DNA from: an uncultured Bacteroidales bacterium
GTDB taxonomy: Bacteria; Bacteroidota; Bacteroidia; Bacteroidales; Muribaculaceae
DNA: 64,000 nt
NCBI GenBank assembly: GCA_902792435.1
Contig: CADAZN010000007.1
Span: 62,001-126,000 of the forward strand
Reading direction: 5' to 3'
Shown: in pieces, positions 51,343 to 60,024 of the stretch
Layout of the letters: the number at the start of each line of letters is the position of its first letter
How positions within the stretch are numbered: the first letter of the stretch is position 1
Made by a program: the position numbers and the translations under genes
Notes under the pieces: model-generated
Told to the model about the DNA's origin: nothing
What the model saw: the letters and a program-made list of their open reading frames with translations, nothing else
Database searches by the model: none

Positions 51343-53064
51343 ATGGCGGAAGCAACTACCAAACAAGAGGCAACTTTTGATCCTCTTGACATGAACAACT
51401 ACAAGCTCGAAAAGTTGCCCAAGATGCAGAAGTCGGGCTTCGAAAAAGTCTTGCAGCGCATAGGCGGACCTTTGGCTATCCTCGTCTTTGTGTTCTTCTA
51501 TTGGTTTGCCGATATCTCGTTCATCAATAATATCGACACCAACAAGGAAACCACAACACTTGCCGAGGGGGCTGTGAAGCGCTATGATGAGATGTACAAG
51601 AAAGCCGAGAAAAAGCTCAGCGTTACCGTCGCCCCCGACGGCACCGAGACTAAGCACGAGCTTAGCGAAGCCGAGCAGGCCCAACTCAAGGCCGACACTC
51701 ACAACCGCTTCTTGCGCATCAACTATGCGATGCTTGCAATCTTTGTCGCCGCCATCATCCTATGGATTACCGAGGCAATACCCAATTACCTCACATCGTT
51801 GATTGTCATACTCATGATTGTGCTTACCGGGGTCACGAGCGACAAGGAGGCCTACGCCCAACTCGGACACCCAGTGATGTGGCTTAATATCTTGTCATTC
51901 ATTTTGGCAAGTATGCTTGTCAAAACTCAGGTGGCTAAACGATTTGCCATTTGGTTTGTGCTCAAGTTTGGAAAGAGCGCCAGCGGCATAATCCTGAGCT
52001 TTATCGTCATCAACATCGTCCTCTCGGCATTCATTTCGGCAACCACTGCCAAGGCTGCTATTCTGCTCCCAATCTTTATGGTTGTGGCAGCTATCTATGG
52101 AGCGTCGCAAGGAAAACGCAACAACTTTGGCCGCAACCTTGTGCTCCAGAACCTCTTCCAAATCAACTTGGGCGCCAACTCGTTCCTCACTGGCTCGGGT
52201 GCAACACTGCTGGCAGGCTCGCTCATAGCAGGAGCTTTGGGCATAGGCGCTTTCAGCTATCAAGACTGGTTTAAGTGTGCTTTCCCAATGAACCTGATTC
52301 TCATCTTCATTGGATGGTTTGTGGGCTCTAAAGTCTTTTTCCGTCTCAAAAAAGGGGAGGACAAGCCTCAAATTGATGGCGGACTCGACCGCTTGCGCGA
52401 CGAGTTGCACAAGCTGGGTAAGATGAGCGCTCAGGAATACAAGGCAATTGCTATTTTCCTCGTGGTGCTCCTCTTGTGGGCCACCGACAAGCAGCATGGT
52501 ATTAACCAGACTGCCGTGGCATTTATGGGGGCTGTAGTGGCATTGCTGCCCAAGATAGGTATTGTCAAGTGGAATGACGTTGATATCCCTTGGCACTTAC
52601 TGCTCTTCTCGGCAGGTGCTTATACGCTTGGTGCTGGACTGGAGGCTACTGGCTTGCCAGGCACTATGATCAATGCGCTCTTTGGAGCTATGGGAATTGG
52701 TGCCAGCACTCCATTCTGGGTAATTTATATGATTCTCACGGCGAGCATCTTGTTATTCTCCCTCATCTTTGAGTCGAAGACTATGCTCACGCTCATTTTT
52801 GTGCCCATTGCAATTGGTGTGGCACAGAGCAACGGTTACTCCATCATGAGCTTGGCATTCCCAGTTGCATTGCTCGTGGGACACGTCTACGTGCTGCCGT
52901 TCAACAGCAAGCCCGCCGCACTGCTCTACACCACCAACCAATATAGCATTAGCGACACGTTCAAGTTTGGTATCACAATGATGTTCATCAGCTGGCTGAT
53001 GGTTATCCTGTGGGGTGACACTGTGCTGCGCTGGTTTGGCTACACCAACGGTGTATTCTTCTAA
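51343..53064 (+). CDS. SLC13/DASS family anion transporter
   Basis: A 573-residue inner-membrane transporter of the divalent anion/sodium symporter family (dicarboxylates or sulfate). An unusual hydrophilic N-terminus of about 120 residues includes one helix (about 45-62) and a Lys/Glu-rich stretch, before the core that starts near RINYAMLAIFVAAIILWITEAIP. The core has the SLC13 features SAFISATTAKAAILLPIF (with the SNT/ATT type motif) and a second repeat SLIFESKTMLTLIFVPIAIG. About 12 helices. Substrate not deducible. It lies just after the CYTH terminator and before a heptamer array. Confidence 0.88.
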   Translation: MAEATTKQEATFDPLDMNNYKLEKLPKMQKSGFEKVLQRIGGPLAILVFVFFYWFADISFINNIDTNKETTTLAEGAVKRYDEMYKKAEKKLSVTVAPDGTETKHELSEAEQAQLKADTHNRFLRINYAMLAIFVAAIILWITEAIPNYLTSLIVILMIVLTGVTSDKEAYAQLGHPVMWLNILSFILASMLVKTQVAKRFAIWFVLKFGKSASGIILSFIVINIVLSAFISATTAKAAILLPIFMVVAAIYGASQGKRNNFGRNLVLQNLFQINLGANSFLTGSGATLLAGSLIAGALGIGAFSYQDWFKCAFPMNLILIFIGWFVGSKVFFRLKKGEDKPQIDGGLDRLRDELHKLGKMSAQEYKAIAIFLVVLLLWATDKQHGINQTAVAFMGAVVALLPKIGIVKWNDVDIPWHLLLFSAGAYTLGAGLEATGLPGTMINALFGAMGIGASTPFWVIYMILTASILLFSLIFESKTMLTLIFVPIAIGVAQSNGYSIMSLAFPVALLVGHVYVLPFNSKPAALLYTTNQYSISDTFKFGITMMFISWLMVILWGDTVLRWFGYTNGVFF

Positions 53065-53076
53065 AGTCAGTCTATA

Positions 53077-53142
53077 AAAACTGAAAACTGATTACTGATA
53101 ACTCATAACTCATAACTCATAACTCACAACTCACAACTCACA
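53077..53142. repeat. Heptamer tandem array after the SLC13 gene
   Basis: TAACTCA / CAACTCA heptamers repeated about six times (53101-53142), preceded by related CTGAAAA / CTGATTA units. It ends at the ATG of the next gene at 53143. Local slippage array, no coding content. Confidence 0.85.
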
Positions 53143-54591
53143 ATGATAAGCATCAAGCCAAAGATTCATGACAGCAACACGCTGGAGTTTAAGGTGGGAT
53201 TCGTTCCTAGCGACGGTGCCACCTATAATGACTTTTACATGAACACATGGATTTTTATCCCCGAGGTGCTTGATGTTAATCGCCACACCTATTCCAAAGA
53301 TACATTCTATAACGACACAATTTCCTACCTGAGGCTCATAACACCACGCTACGAGCTGCGTGAACTCACCGATCCACACTCGTTGCCTTTCACTAGGCTA
53401 CAGCAGGCTTGCGAGTATCCAGTAAATGACAACAAGGAGTTTGAGACCGAGGTAAAGATGTATGCATCAATCGTTAAGAGCAGCATGCGTGATGCCTATA
53501 TCAAAATTACGAAAGAAACCAACGAGGCTACTCAACATAGCCTGGCTTGCGACCTCGTGGAACATGCCAAGGAAGTGACAAATATGTATCGCGCACTGAG
53601 AACCACACTACTCAAGAGCGACATTGGAAAGCAGATGGCGGTGTTCTTTGACTTTGGCGACGAGTTCATATCCAACATTGTTGAGCAGCACTTAGGACGC
53701 ATCATCAAGTTGCTTAATCCACGTAGCAACGACAATGGTGGTCCGTTGCTGCCCATGCTCTCCCAGATGCTTGACAGTGAGCACAAATATCGTAAAAGCC
53801 GGCAATACATTGACGTGGAATCCAACAGCAGCGACGACAACCGCCAGTTTGTATATCACGCTAGCCAGCTCAAGAAGTACATCGAGAGTAACCTCTACTT
53901 GCCCACTCACAAGCGCCGTAACACCGCCTTTCTTGAACAAGTGGCTTTCAGCGTGGCGGCAGGCATATCAATGGTCTTTGCCACAGTGGTGTCGTTTGCC
54001 TTCCAGCAAACTTACGGCAACTTTACCCTTCCGTTCTTCATTGCTTTGGTCATCAGCTATATGTTCAAAGATCGTATCAAGGACTTGATACGCAATTATT
54101 TTGCTCATGGTTTGGGTAGCAAGTTTTATGACTATCTAATCACCATTCGCGTGGGTGGGCGCAAGATTGGAAAGGTGAAAGAAGGGTTCGACTTTGTGTC
54201 GCCTCAAGACGTGTCGAGGCATGTCTACGAGAAACGTGCGCGCAAGAATCCTCTGGTAGTTAACCGGGGTGTCGACGAGCAGGTTATCCAGTACCGCAAG
54301 TATGTTCATCTGCGCCGCAAGGCAGTCGACCGTCTCTCGGCCTATCCCATTAACGGCATCAACAACATTGTGCGCTACAACCTTGCCGAGTTCATGCGCA
54401 AGATGGATAACCCCAAGGTTCCACTCTACGTTAACCAGGGCGACGCCGCACTCAATTTCACCAGTGGCGACAAGGCCTATTATCTTAACTTCATTATTCA
54501 ATGCAAGTATGAAGGAATTAGTGAATACAAACGTTACCGTGTGTGCTTGTGCCGCGACGGTATAAAAAATATTGAGGAGAAACACCAATGA
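53143..54591 (+). CDS. Uncharacterised protein with two central membrane helices
   Basis: A 482-residue protein I do not recognise. Residues 1-255 are soluble and mixed (VKMYASIVKSSMRDAYIKIT); about 262-305 hold two closely spaced hydrophobic helices (FSVAAGISMVFATVVSFAFQ; FTLPFFIALVISYMF), and about 310-482 a basic soluble domain (DRIKDLIRNYFAHGLGSKFY, VNRGVDEQVIQYRKYVHLRR). Both ends would be cytosolic with a hairpin in the membrane. The next gene overlaps by four bases (ATGA), indicating translational coupling to a lipoprotein. Confidence 0.75.
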   Translation: MISIKPKIHDSNTLEFKVGFVPSDGATYNDFYMNTWIFIPEVLDVNRHTYSKDTFYNDTISYLRLITPRYELRELTDPHSLPFTRLQQACEYPVNDNKEFETEVKMYASIVKSSMRDAYIKITKETNEATQHSLACDLVEHAKEVTNMYRALRTTLLKSDIGKQMAVFFDFGDEFISNIVEQHLGRIIKLLNPRSNDNGGPLLPMLSQMLDSEHKYRKSRQYIDVESNSSDDNRQFVYHASQLKKYIESNLYLPTHKRRNTAFLEQVAFSVAAGISMVFATVVSFAFQQTYGNFTLPFFIALVISYMFKDRIKDLIRNYFAHGLGSKFYDYLITIRVGGRKIGKVKEGFDFVSPQDVSRHVYEKRARKNPLVVNRGVDEQVIQYRKYVHLRRKAVDRLSAYPINGINNIVRYNLAEFMRKMDNPKVPLYVNQGDAALNFTSGDKAYYLNFIIQCKYEGISEYKRYRVCLCRDGIKNIEEKHQ

Positions 54592-54950
54592 AAAAAATAG
54601 TTACTTTAGCATTCTTGACGATTTTGCTGGCTGCTTGTGCTAACCAAAACACCGTCAACATCCTCATCTCCAACACAAATGACCACGACACCACTAATGT
54701 CGTAGTGCATGTGCCCATCGAGAAGGTGATAACTCATATCAACACATCCAGTGTTGACTCGCTAATCATTCTCAACGAGAAGAATCAACGTGTCGACTTC
54801 TTAATAACACATGGAAACCAAGATATTGAGTTCATAGTTCCAATTGTTAAGGCACGCTCACAAAAGAACTATTCTATCAATACTGCTCACACCGAACTCG
54901 GCGACAATATCTTCAGTTTCCGCACAGCAAGCATCACAGTAAATCTCTAA
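54588..54950 (+). CDS. Small lipoprotein, uncharacterised
   Basis: A 120-residue protein with signal MKKIVTLAFLTILLAAC, lipobox LLAAC. Mature part is beta-rich (NTVNILISNTNDHDTTNVVV, RVDFLITHGNQDIEFIVPIV), about one Ig-like domain. It overlaps the stop of the preceding gene (ATGA at 54588-54591), so the two are coupled. No family recognised. Confidence 0.75.
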   Translation: MKKIVTLAFLTILLAACANQNTVNILISNTNDHDTTNVVVHVPIEKVITHINTSSVDSLIILNEKNQRVDFLITHGNQDIEFIVPIVKARSQKNYSINTAHTELGDNIFSFRTASITVNL

Positions 54951-54990
54951 ACTCGCGCAACTCCCAGCAAGCTAGGGGAAGTAAGATAAG

Positions 54991-55018
54991 TTGTATTGTA
55001 TCGCGAGCCACCGGCTCG
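54991..55018. repeat. Intergenic repeat copy 1
   Basis: GTTGTATTGTATCGCGAGCC followed by ACCGGCTCGT; a near copy lies at 59808-59834 (GTTGTTTTGTATTGCGAACC, ATTGGCTCGT). The CGAGCC/GGCTCG arms can pair. Possibly a small dispersed repeat. Confidence 0.5.
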
Positions 55019-55029
55019 TGAGTAAAAAC

Positions 55030-55062
55030 AACCGGCCGCTATTGGTCGGTTATAGTTTTTTT
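55030..55062 (+). terminator. Terminator of the two-gene unit at 53143-54950
   Basis: 8-bp stem AACCGGCC / GGTCGGTT (one G-T), 6-nt loop, followed by TATAGTTTTTTT. Confidence 0.8.
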
Positions 55063-55116
55063 CAACAGTTTTGACAAAATCTTTGTTGCAATCACCATAC
55101 ATTGAAAAAAAATCTA

Positions 55117-55124
55117 TAATTTTG
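55117..55124 (+). promoter_or_regulatory. -7 box of luxS
   Basis: TAATTTTG, about 103 nt before the luxS ATG. No -33 TTTG at the standard distance. Confidence 0.5.
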
Positions 55125-55125
55125 C

Positions 55126-55198
55126 CATCAGGAAATAAGGTGGCTGTTTTTTTAACTCTATATTATTGTTGAAAAAACATGTATCCATTTTCCTGATG
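55126..55198 (+). other. Possible structured leader of luxS
   Basis: A 10-bp perfect inverted repeat, CATCAGGAAA at 55126-55135 with its complement at 55189-55198, encloses 53 nt and begins directly after the -7 box, so it would sit at the 5' end of the mRNA. No known riboswitch class recognised. Confidence 0.4.
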
Positions 55199-55227
55199 TT
55201 CAATCAATTATAATTAGTCTTATTAAT

Positions 55228-55722
55228 ATGGAAGTCATTCAAAGTTTCACTATCGACCACACCCATCTCAAACCAGGCATCTATGTGTCACGTGAGGATA
55301 AAGATTTCATCACTTTCGACCTGCGCATTACCGAGCCCAACAAGGAACCGGCAGTTGCTCCTGCTGCCATTCACAGCATTGAGCACCTCATGGCAACATG
55401 GTTCCGCAACAGCAGGGTAAAGGAAGATGTGGTTTACGTTGGTCCTATGGGATGCCTCACCGGCATGTATATCATCATGAGGGGAACTTACACTGTTGAG
55501 GACATGCGAGGCCTTACCATTGAGTGCCTCCAGTGGATTATAGAGCAGACTGAGGTTCCTGCAACACGTCCCGAGGCCTGTGGCAACTACTTGCTTCACG
55601 ATCTGCCAATGTGCAAGTGGGAGTGCGAGCGCTATCTCCATCGTCTGCAAAACGACTTCCACTGCGAGTACACCAAGCTCCAAATTACACTCGACGACGG
55701 CATGGTGTTTGCCGACGCATAA
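55228..55722 (+). CDS. luxS: S-ribosylhomocysteine lyase
   Basis: Cleaves S-ribosylhomocysteine to homocysteine and DPD, the autoinducer-2 precursor, as part of the activated methyl cycle. 164 residues, normal length. Metal ligands are visible: His49 and His53 in AIHSIEH and Cys118 in ACGNY; Cys76 in GPMGCLTG is the conserved catalytic cysteine, Glu52 the general base. The N-terminus FTIDHTHLKPGIYVSR and FDLRITEPN are family blocks. The gene stands alone with a leader of about 90-100 nt, and a weak terminator follows. No Pfs (SAH nucleosidase) gene is adjacent. Confidence 0.96.
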   Translation: MEVIQSFTIDHTHLKPGIYVSREDKDFITFDLRITEPNKEPAVAPAAIHSIEHLMATWFRNSRVKEDVVYVGPMGCLTGMYIIMRGTYTVEDMRGLTIECLQWIIEQTEVPATRPEACGNYLLHDLPMCKWECERYLHRLQNDFHCEYTKLQITLDDGMVFADA

Positions 55723-55789
55723 AAAATCCAACCCAAGCACCATTCACACAAGGAGCATAGCCCCTTTGTAAGTTAAATAAAGCTTTATA

Positions 55790-55840
55790 TGGCACACCCA
55801 CAATCAGCAAGATTAAGTGGGTGTGTCATTATTGTTGTTT
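55790..55840 (+). terminator. Hairpin after luxS
   Basis: 12-bp stem with one G-T (55790-55801 with 55817-55828), 15-nt loop, T-rich tail TTATTGTTGTTT. Rest of the 55841-56080 interval has no gene. Confidence 0.65.
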
Positions 55841-55970
55841 AATTGGTTTCCACTGGATTAATGTTTTTAATATTTCAATAATATTAAATGGCTCTTACCT
55901 TTGCCCATAAAGCGTTCATTGACATAATGCCCCTCCTATCCACTCCTATCGGCCTTTAACATTTATTAAT

Positions 55971-56016
55971 GATTCCAGTGATTCCAGTGATTCCGACGAT
56001 TCCACCTGATTCCATT
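55971..56016. repeat. 9-bp tandem repeat
   Basis: Five GATTCC-based units: GATTCCAGT twice, then GATTCCGAC, GATTCCACC and (T)GATTCCATT. Intergenic; lies between luxS and the GSCFA gene. Confidence 0.75.
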
Positions 56017-56082
56017 AAAAGTGAGAAGTAGGGTACGACTCTTTTTCTCATGATTATGAGTTTTTGAATTATGAAGAGAAAA

Positions 56083-56114
56083 TTTGTGTTTTTTGTTTGG
56101 TTTTTCTATATTTG
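56083..56114 (+). promoter_or_regulatory. Promoter of the GSCFA-murF unit
   Basis: TTTG at 56083-56086, 20-nt spacer, TATATTTG at 56107-56114, 21 nt before the ATG. Confidence 0.75.
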
Positions 56115-56135
56115 CATTCTTAAAGTTTAAGCGAT

Positions 56136-57086
56136 ATGGATTTCCGAACAATGATACACCCTCGCGAGGGCGATAACTTTATGCGTCACAGCGACAAGAT
56201 GATGCTCATTGGTTCGTGCTTCAGCGATAACATTGGAGCACGATTAAAAGATGCTATGATCGACGTGGTGGTGAACCCGTTTGGCACCATTTTCAACCCG
56301 TTGAGTATTGCGAGCTCGTTGCACAAAATAATTGACGGCGAGGTGATTGCTGGCATGGATTTGTTCCTTGCTAATGGTGTGTGGAACTGCTTCGATTTCC
56401 ATTCTCGCTTCTCGATGGCCAACAAAGATGCAGCACTCGAGCGCATGAATCGTAGTATAACCGAGGCGCACGACCATCTGCGTGAATGCCGCACTCTCGT
56501 CATCACCCTTGGCACGGCGGTGGTTTATCGCCGTCGCGACACTGGTGAGGTGGTGAGCAACTGCCACAAGGTGCCTCAGCACGAGTTTACTCGCCGCTTG
56601 GCTAGCGTTGACGAATGCACCGAGGCTTTAAATGCAGTGATGTCGCGTCTGCATGAGTTCAACCCTGAGTTGCGTGTGCTGTTCACTGTGAGCCCCATTC
56701 GCCACATTGCCGACGGCCTGGAGATGAACTCGCTGAGCAAAGCAGTGCTGCGCGTGGCAATCAACAATGTGGTGCGCTCCCACAAGGAATGGGCAGGATA
56801 TTTTCCTGCTTATGAGATTGTTATTGACGACTTGCGCGACTACCGTTTCTACAATGCCGACATGGTGCATCCCAGCGATGTCGCCATTGAATACATTTGG
56901 CAAACGTTCCAGGCAACCTATTTTGATGACCGCTCCACTCAGGCCATTGCTCGCTGTGAGCGTGTGAGCAAGCGCCTCAAGCATCGACCCATGAGCAACA
57001 ATCCCGATGTGGTGGCACGCTTTAATGCCGACACTCAAGCAGTAATTGCCAATCTAAAAAAAGAATACCCCTATATAAATCCATAA
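56136..57086 (+). CDS. GSCFA domain protein
   Basis: A 316-residue cytosolic protein of the GSCFA family, named after its motif: LIGSCFSDNIG (Ser27, Cys28 in GSCF at 26-29). The serine and the segment VVNPFGTIFNPLSIA follow the pattern of SGNH-type hydrolases; RTLVITLGTAVVYRRRDTGE and TVSPIRHIADGLEMNSLSKA are other conserved blocks, and a DMVHPSDVAIEYIW segment near residue 247 supplies the Asp/His pair usual for SGNH enzymes. Substrate unknown. It is 57 bp upstream of murF-alr and shares its promoter, suggesting a cell-envelope link. Confidence 0.88.
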   Translation: MDFRTMIHPREGDNFMRHSDKMMLIGSCFSDNIGARLKDAMIDVVVNPFGTIFNPLSIASSLHKIIDGEVIAGMDLFLANGVWNCFDFHSRFSMANKDAALERMNRSITEAHDHLRECRTLVITLGTAVVYRRRDTGEVVSNCHKVPQHEFTRRLASVDECTEALNAVMSRLHEFNPELRVLFTVSPIRHIADGLEMNSLSKAVLRVAINNVVRSHKEWAGYFPAYEIVIDDLRDYRFYNADMVHPSDVAIEYIWQTFQATYFDDRSTQAIARCERVSKRLKHRPMSNNPDVVARFNADTQAVIANLKKEYPYINP

Positions 57087-57111
57087 TCTTCTGGAATATA
57101 TAGAATGTCTA

Positions 57112-57142
57112 GAAAAACTGATAACTGAAAACTGACAACTAA
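57112..57142. repeat. Short heptamer array before murF-alr
   Basis: AAAACTGATAACTGAAAACT with related units directly before the ATG at 57144; same family as the arrays at 50740 and 53077. Confidence 0.6.
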
Positions 57143-57143
57143 T

Positions 57144-59627
57144 ATGAGATATTCAATTCAAGAGATAGCCCAGGTGCTGGAGATAGAAACCAGCGAGTTG
57201 CGCGACAAGAATGCCGAAGTGAGCCAGCTGCTTACCGACTCTCGTTCGCTCACTTATCCCGCCGAGACATTGTTCTTTGCCATCACCACTCAAAATGATG
57301 ACGGGCACCGCTATGTGAAGCACTTATATAATAAAGGTGTGCGCAATTTTGTGATAGAATACAGTGGCAACATCGACATCAAAGCAATGCGTGAGGCTAA
57401 TTTTTTGCGCGTGAGCAACACCCTCGATGCTATGCAGGCAATCGCCACCTATCATCGCAAGCGTTTCCACATTCCCATCATCGGAATCACTGGCAGCAAG
57501 GGCAAGACCACAGTTAAGGAATGGCTCTATCAGCTCTTGAAAGATGACTACCACATCGTGCGTTCGCCTCGCAGCTACAACTCGCAGATTGGTGTTCCGC
57601 TGTCGTTGTGGGATATTGACGATAACACCTCACTTGCCATTATTGAGGCCGGCGTGAGCAAGACTGGCGAGATGGCGCGTGTTCAGGCTATGATAAGGCC
57701 CACTATTGGCGTTATCACCAACATTGGCGACGAGCACAACGAAGGCTTTGCCTCTATGCAGGAGAAAGTGGAGGAGAAGGCCAAAATTCTCAATAGTTGC
57801 GAGAGTATCGTTTATTGTGCCGACGATGAGCTGGTGGCTACTACCATCGACCCCATCCTTTATGTAGCACAGGATGTTGCTTGGTCGCGCAAAGATGAGG
57901 ACAAGTGGTTATATGTTAGCAATATAATCAAGCGTGAGAACAACGCAGTAATGGAGTGCAAGCACGAGGGTACATCGTTTGTACTCAATGTACCTTTTAC
58001 TAGCGATCGTGACCTTGAAAACGTAGCTACATGTGTGTCAGTAATGCTCTACTTGGGTATCAGCACCAGCGTGATAACCGAGCGAGTGAAGCGACTCACG
58101 CCTGTGGGAACACGCATCAGCGTGATTGAGGGTGTCAACGAGTGTACTATCATTGCCGATGGCTACACCAGCGACTACAATTCGTTGTCGCCAGCTCTTG
58201 ATTTCATGCTACGTCGCTGCAACCCGCAACAGCACACTACAGTGATTCTTAGTGACTTGATGCCCGAGGCGTTTACCGAGGACGAACTCTACATTCGCGT
58301 GAGCGAGTTGCTGCGCAGCAAGGGAATCACTCGCCTGATAGGTGTGGGGCCCGACATGTGCCGCTACAGCAAGTATTTCAATTCAGGACGCGATGTCTTC
58401 TTTGAGTCAACAGCTAAGTTCCTCGAGGCAATGAGTCAGGGCGACTTCGACAATGAGACGGTGCTCATCAAGGGTGCTTCGCGCTTTGAGTTCTTCCAAA
58501 TTGTAGAGATGCTTGAGGTGCGACGCCACCAAACGGTGGAGGAAATCGACCTCAACGCTCTTGCTCACAACTTCAAGTTCCTGAAATCGAAGGTGAAATT
58601 TGATACTAAGACTATTGCGATGGTCAAGGCATCGGGCTATGGCACAGGCTCTTATGAGATAGCCAAGACGCTGCAAGACTGCGGCGCTACCTATCTGGCT
58701 GTGGCTGTACAAGATGAGGGCGTTGATCTGCGCAAGGCAGGCATCACGCTGCCCATCATCGTGCTAAACCCCTCGACAGTTAACTACAAAGCAATGTTTG
58801 ACCGCTACCTTGAGCCCGAGGTCTACAGCATCGAGGAAGCTCGACAACTCATCAAGGAGGGTCGCAAATATGGCGCGAAGAATTTCCCTGTTCACATCAA
58901 GATTGACAGCGGTATGCACCGCTTGGGATTCACATTAGAACAGATTCCCGAACTTGTTGAGCTGCTTCTTTCACAAGATATTATTATGCCTATGAGTGTG
59001 TTCTCGCACCTTAGCGTGGCCGACGAACCTGCACAGGACGATTTCACTCGCGAACAAATAGAGTACTTTGAAATTTGCGCTACCCAGCTGCAAGCCAACT
59101 TCTCACACAATATCTTGCGGCACATTCTCAACACCACAGGCATAGTGCGATTCCCTGAGTACCAAATGGATATGGTGCGCATGGGTGTGGGACTCTATGG
59201 CATTAAGACCACCGACGACAGCAGCGAAGATGGCATCGTGCCAGTGGCTGAGTTGCGTGCTGTGGTCATTAGCATTAAGGAGTGGCCAGCAGGAACTACA
59301 GTGGGCTACGGACGACGCGGGGTGCTTGAGCGTGACTCGCGCATCGCCACGGTGTCAATTGGCTATGCCGACGGCATGGACCGCCACTTTGGCAATGGCG
59401 CCATCAAGGTGTGGGTTAACGGCACAATGTGCCCAACGGTGGGCAACATCTGCATGGATGCCTGCATGGTTGACATCACCGACGCGCAATGCGAGGTGGG
59501 CGACAAGGTGGAAGTCTTCGGCAAGCACACGCCCATCGACCAGCTCAGTAAGGCCCGTGGCACCATTGGCTACGAAATCCTGACCAGCATCTCGCCACGC
59601 GTCAAGCGCGTCTACTTCCGCGAATAA
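57144..59627 (+). CDS. murF-alr: Bifunctional MurF - alanine racemase fusion
   Basis: An 827-residue fusion typical of Bacteroidetes. N-terminal part about 1-450 is MurF, which adds D-Ala-D-Ala to the UDP-MurNAc-tripeptide: P-loop GITGSKGKTTVKEW (about 113-126), Mur ligase blocks VITNIGDEHNEGFAS and IADGYTSDYNSLSPALDFM. C-terminal part about 455-827 is alanine racemase: PLP lysine Lys495 in MVKASGYGTG, catalytic tyrosine Tyr722 in TVGYGRRGV, and VSIGYADGMDR. Lys-x-x-x-Tyr reads KASGY rather than the usual KADAY, a mild deviation. It gives both D-Ala supply and its first use in one chain. Confidence 0.93.
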   Translation: MRYSIQEIAQVLEIETSELRDKNAEVSQLLTDSRSLTYPAETLFFAITTQNDDGHRYVKHLYNKGVRNFVIEYSGNIDIKAMREANFLRVSNTLDAMQAIATYHRKRFHIPIIGITGSKGKTTVKEWLYQLLKDDYHIVRSPRSYNSQIGVPLSLWDIDDNTSLAIIEAGVSKTGEMARVQAMIRPTIGVITNIGDEHNEGFASMQEKVEEKAKILNSCESIVYCADDELVATTIDPILYVAQDVAWSRKDEDKWLYVSNIIKRENNAVMECKHEGTSFVLNVPFTSDRDLENVATCVSVMLYLGISTSVITERVKRLTPVGTRISVIEGVNECTIIADGYTSDYNSLSPALDFMLRRCNPQQHTTVILSDLMPEAFTEDELYIRVSELLRSKGITRLIGVGPDMCRYSKYFNSGRDVFFESTAKFLEAMSQGDFDNETVLIKGASRFEFFQIVEMLEVRRHQTVEEIDLNALAHNFKFLKSKVKFDTKTIAMVKASGYGTGSYEIAKTLQDCGATYLAVAVQDEGVDLRKAGITLPIIVLNPSTVNYKAMFDRYLEPEVYSIEEARQLIKEGRKYGAKNFPVHIKIDSGMHRLGFTLEQIPELVELLLSQDIIMPMSVFSHLSVADEPAQDDFTREQIEYFEICATQLQANFSHNILRHILNTTGIVRFPEYQMDMVRMGVGLYGIKTTDDSSEDGIVPVAELRAVVISIKEWPAGTTVGYGRRGVLERDSRIATVSIGYADGMDRHFGNGAIKVWVNGTMCPTVGNICMDACMVDITDAQCEVGDKVEVFGKHTPIDQLSKARGTIGYEILTSISPRVKRVYFRE

Positions 59628-59938
59628 CCACATCAAAAACTTCACCTCTGGTTAAGAGGAGTACTATCATGTCAAAAGCTCCCCTCTAAAAATAGAGAGG
59701 GGCGGGTGGAGTGTGAAAAGTAGCGTGCAGGTTGTATTGCCCGAGTAGCTCACCTTCTAGATAGAAGTGGCAAAGGGGGTATGATAGGTGTGCTTGTTGT
59801 TTTGTATTGCGAACCATTGGCTCGTACTACCACCTTCCGAGGGTTAGTGCTGCTATATTGTTATGTGTGTTTTGGCTTATTATTACTAAAGGTTGTGATC
59901 GGTTTTGTTAACTTTTGTAATTTTTGTCAATAAAATAC
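59628..59938. other. Intergenic region with hairpins and a repeat, no gene seen
   Basis: A 7-bp stem CCCCTCT / AGAGGGG (59681-59687 with 59696-59702) without T-run, in a context of CCTC/GAGG-rich sequence that looks like a REP-type element; a second copy of the GTTGT..GGCTCGT repeat at 59808-59834. No ORF or RNA recognised. Confidence 0.45.
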
Positions 59939-59969
59939 TTTGGATTTACAACTTTTATTGATATATTTG
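59939..59969 (+). promoter_or_regulatory. Promoter of the CBM26-LRR gene
   Basis: TTTG at 59939-59942, exact 19-nt spacer, TATATTTG at 59962-59969; ATG at 60025. The best consensus match in the window. Confidence 0.8.
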
Positions 59970-60024
59970 CCGTGATTTACTAATAGTTTATAAGGAAACA
60001 TTAACCATTTAATATAAATACAAC

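Noticed and set aside
55971-56016. Possible CRISPR-like array
   Set aside because: Units are only 9 bp and have no spacers; it is a simple tandem repeat. No other CRISPR-like array was seen in the window.
59641-59740. CCCCTCT/AGAGGGG hairpin as a terminator of murF-alr
   Set aside because: There is no T-run and the hairpin lies over 50 bp after the stop in a repeat-like context; kept only as an intergenic feature.
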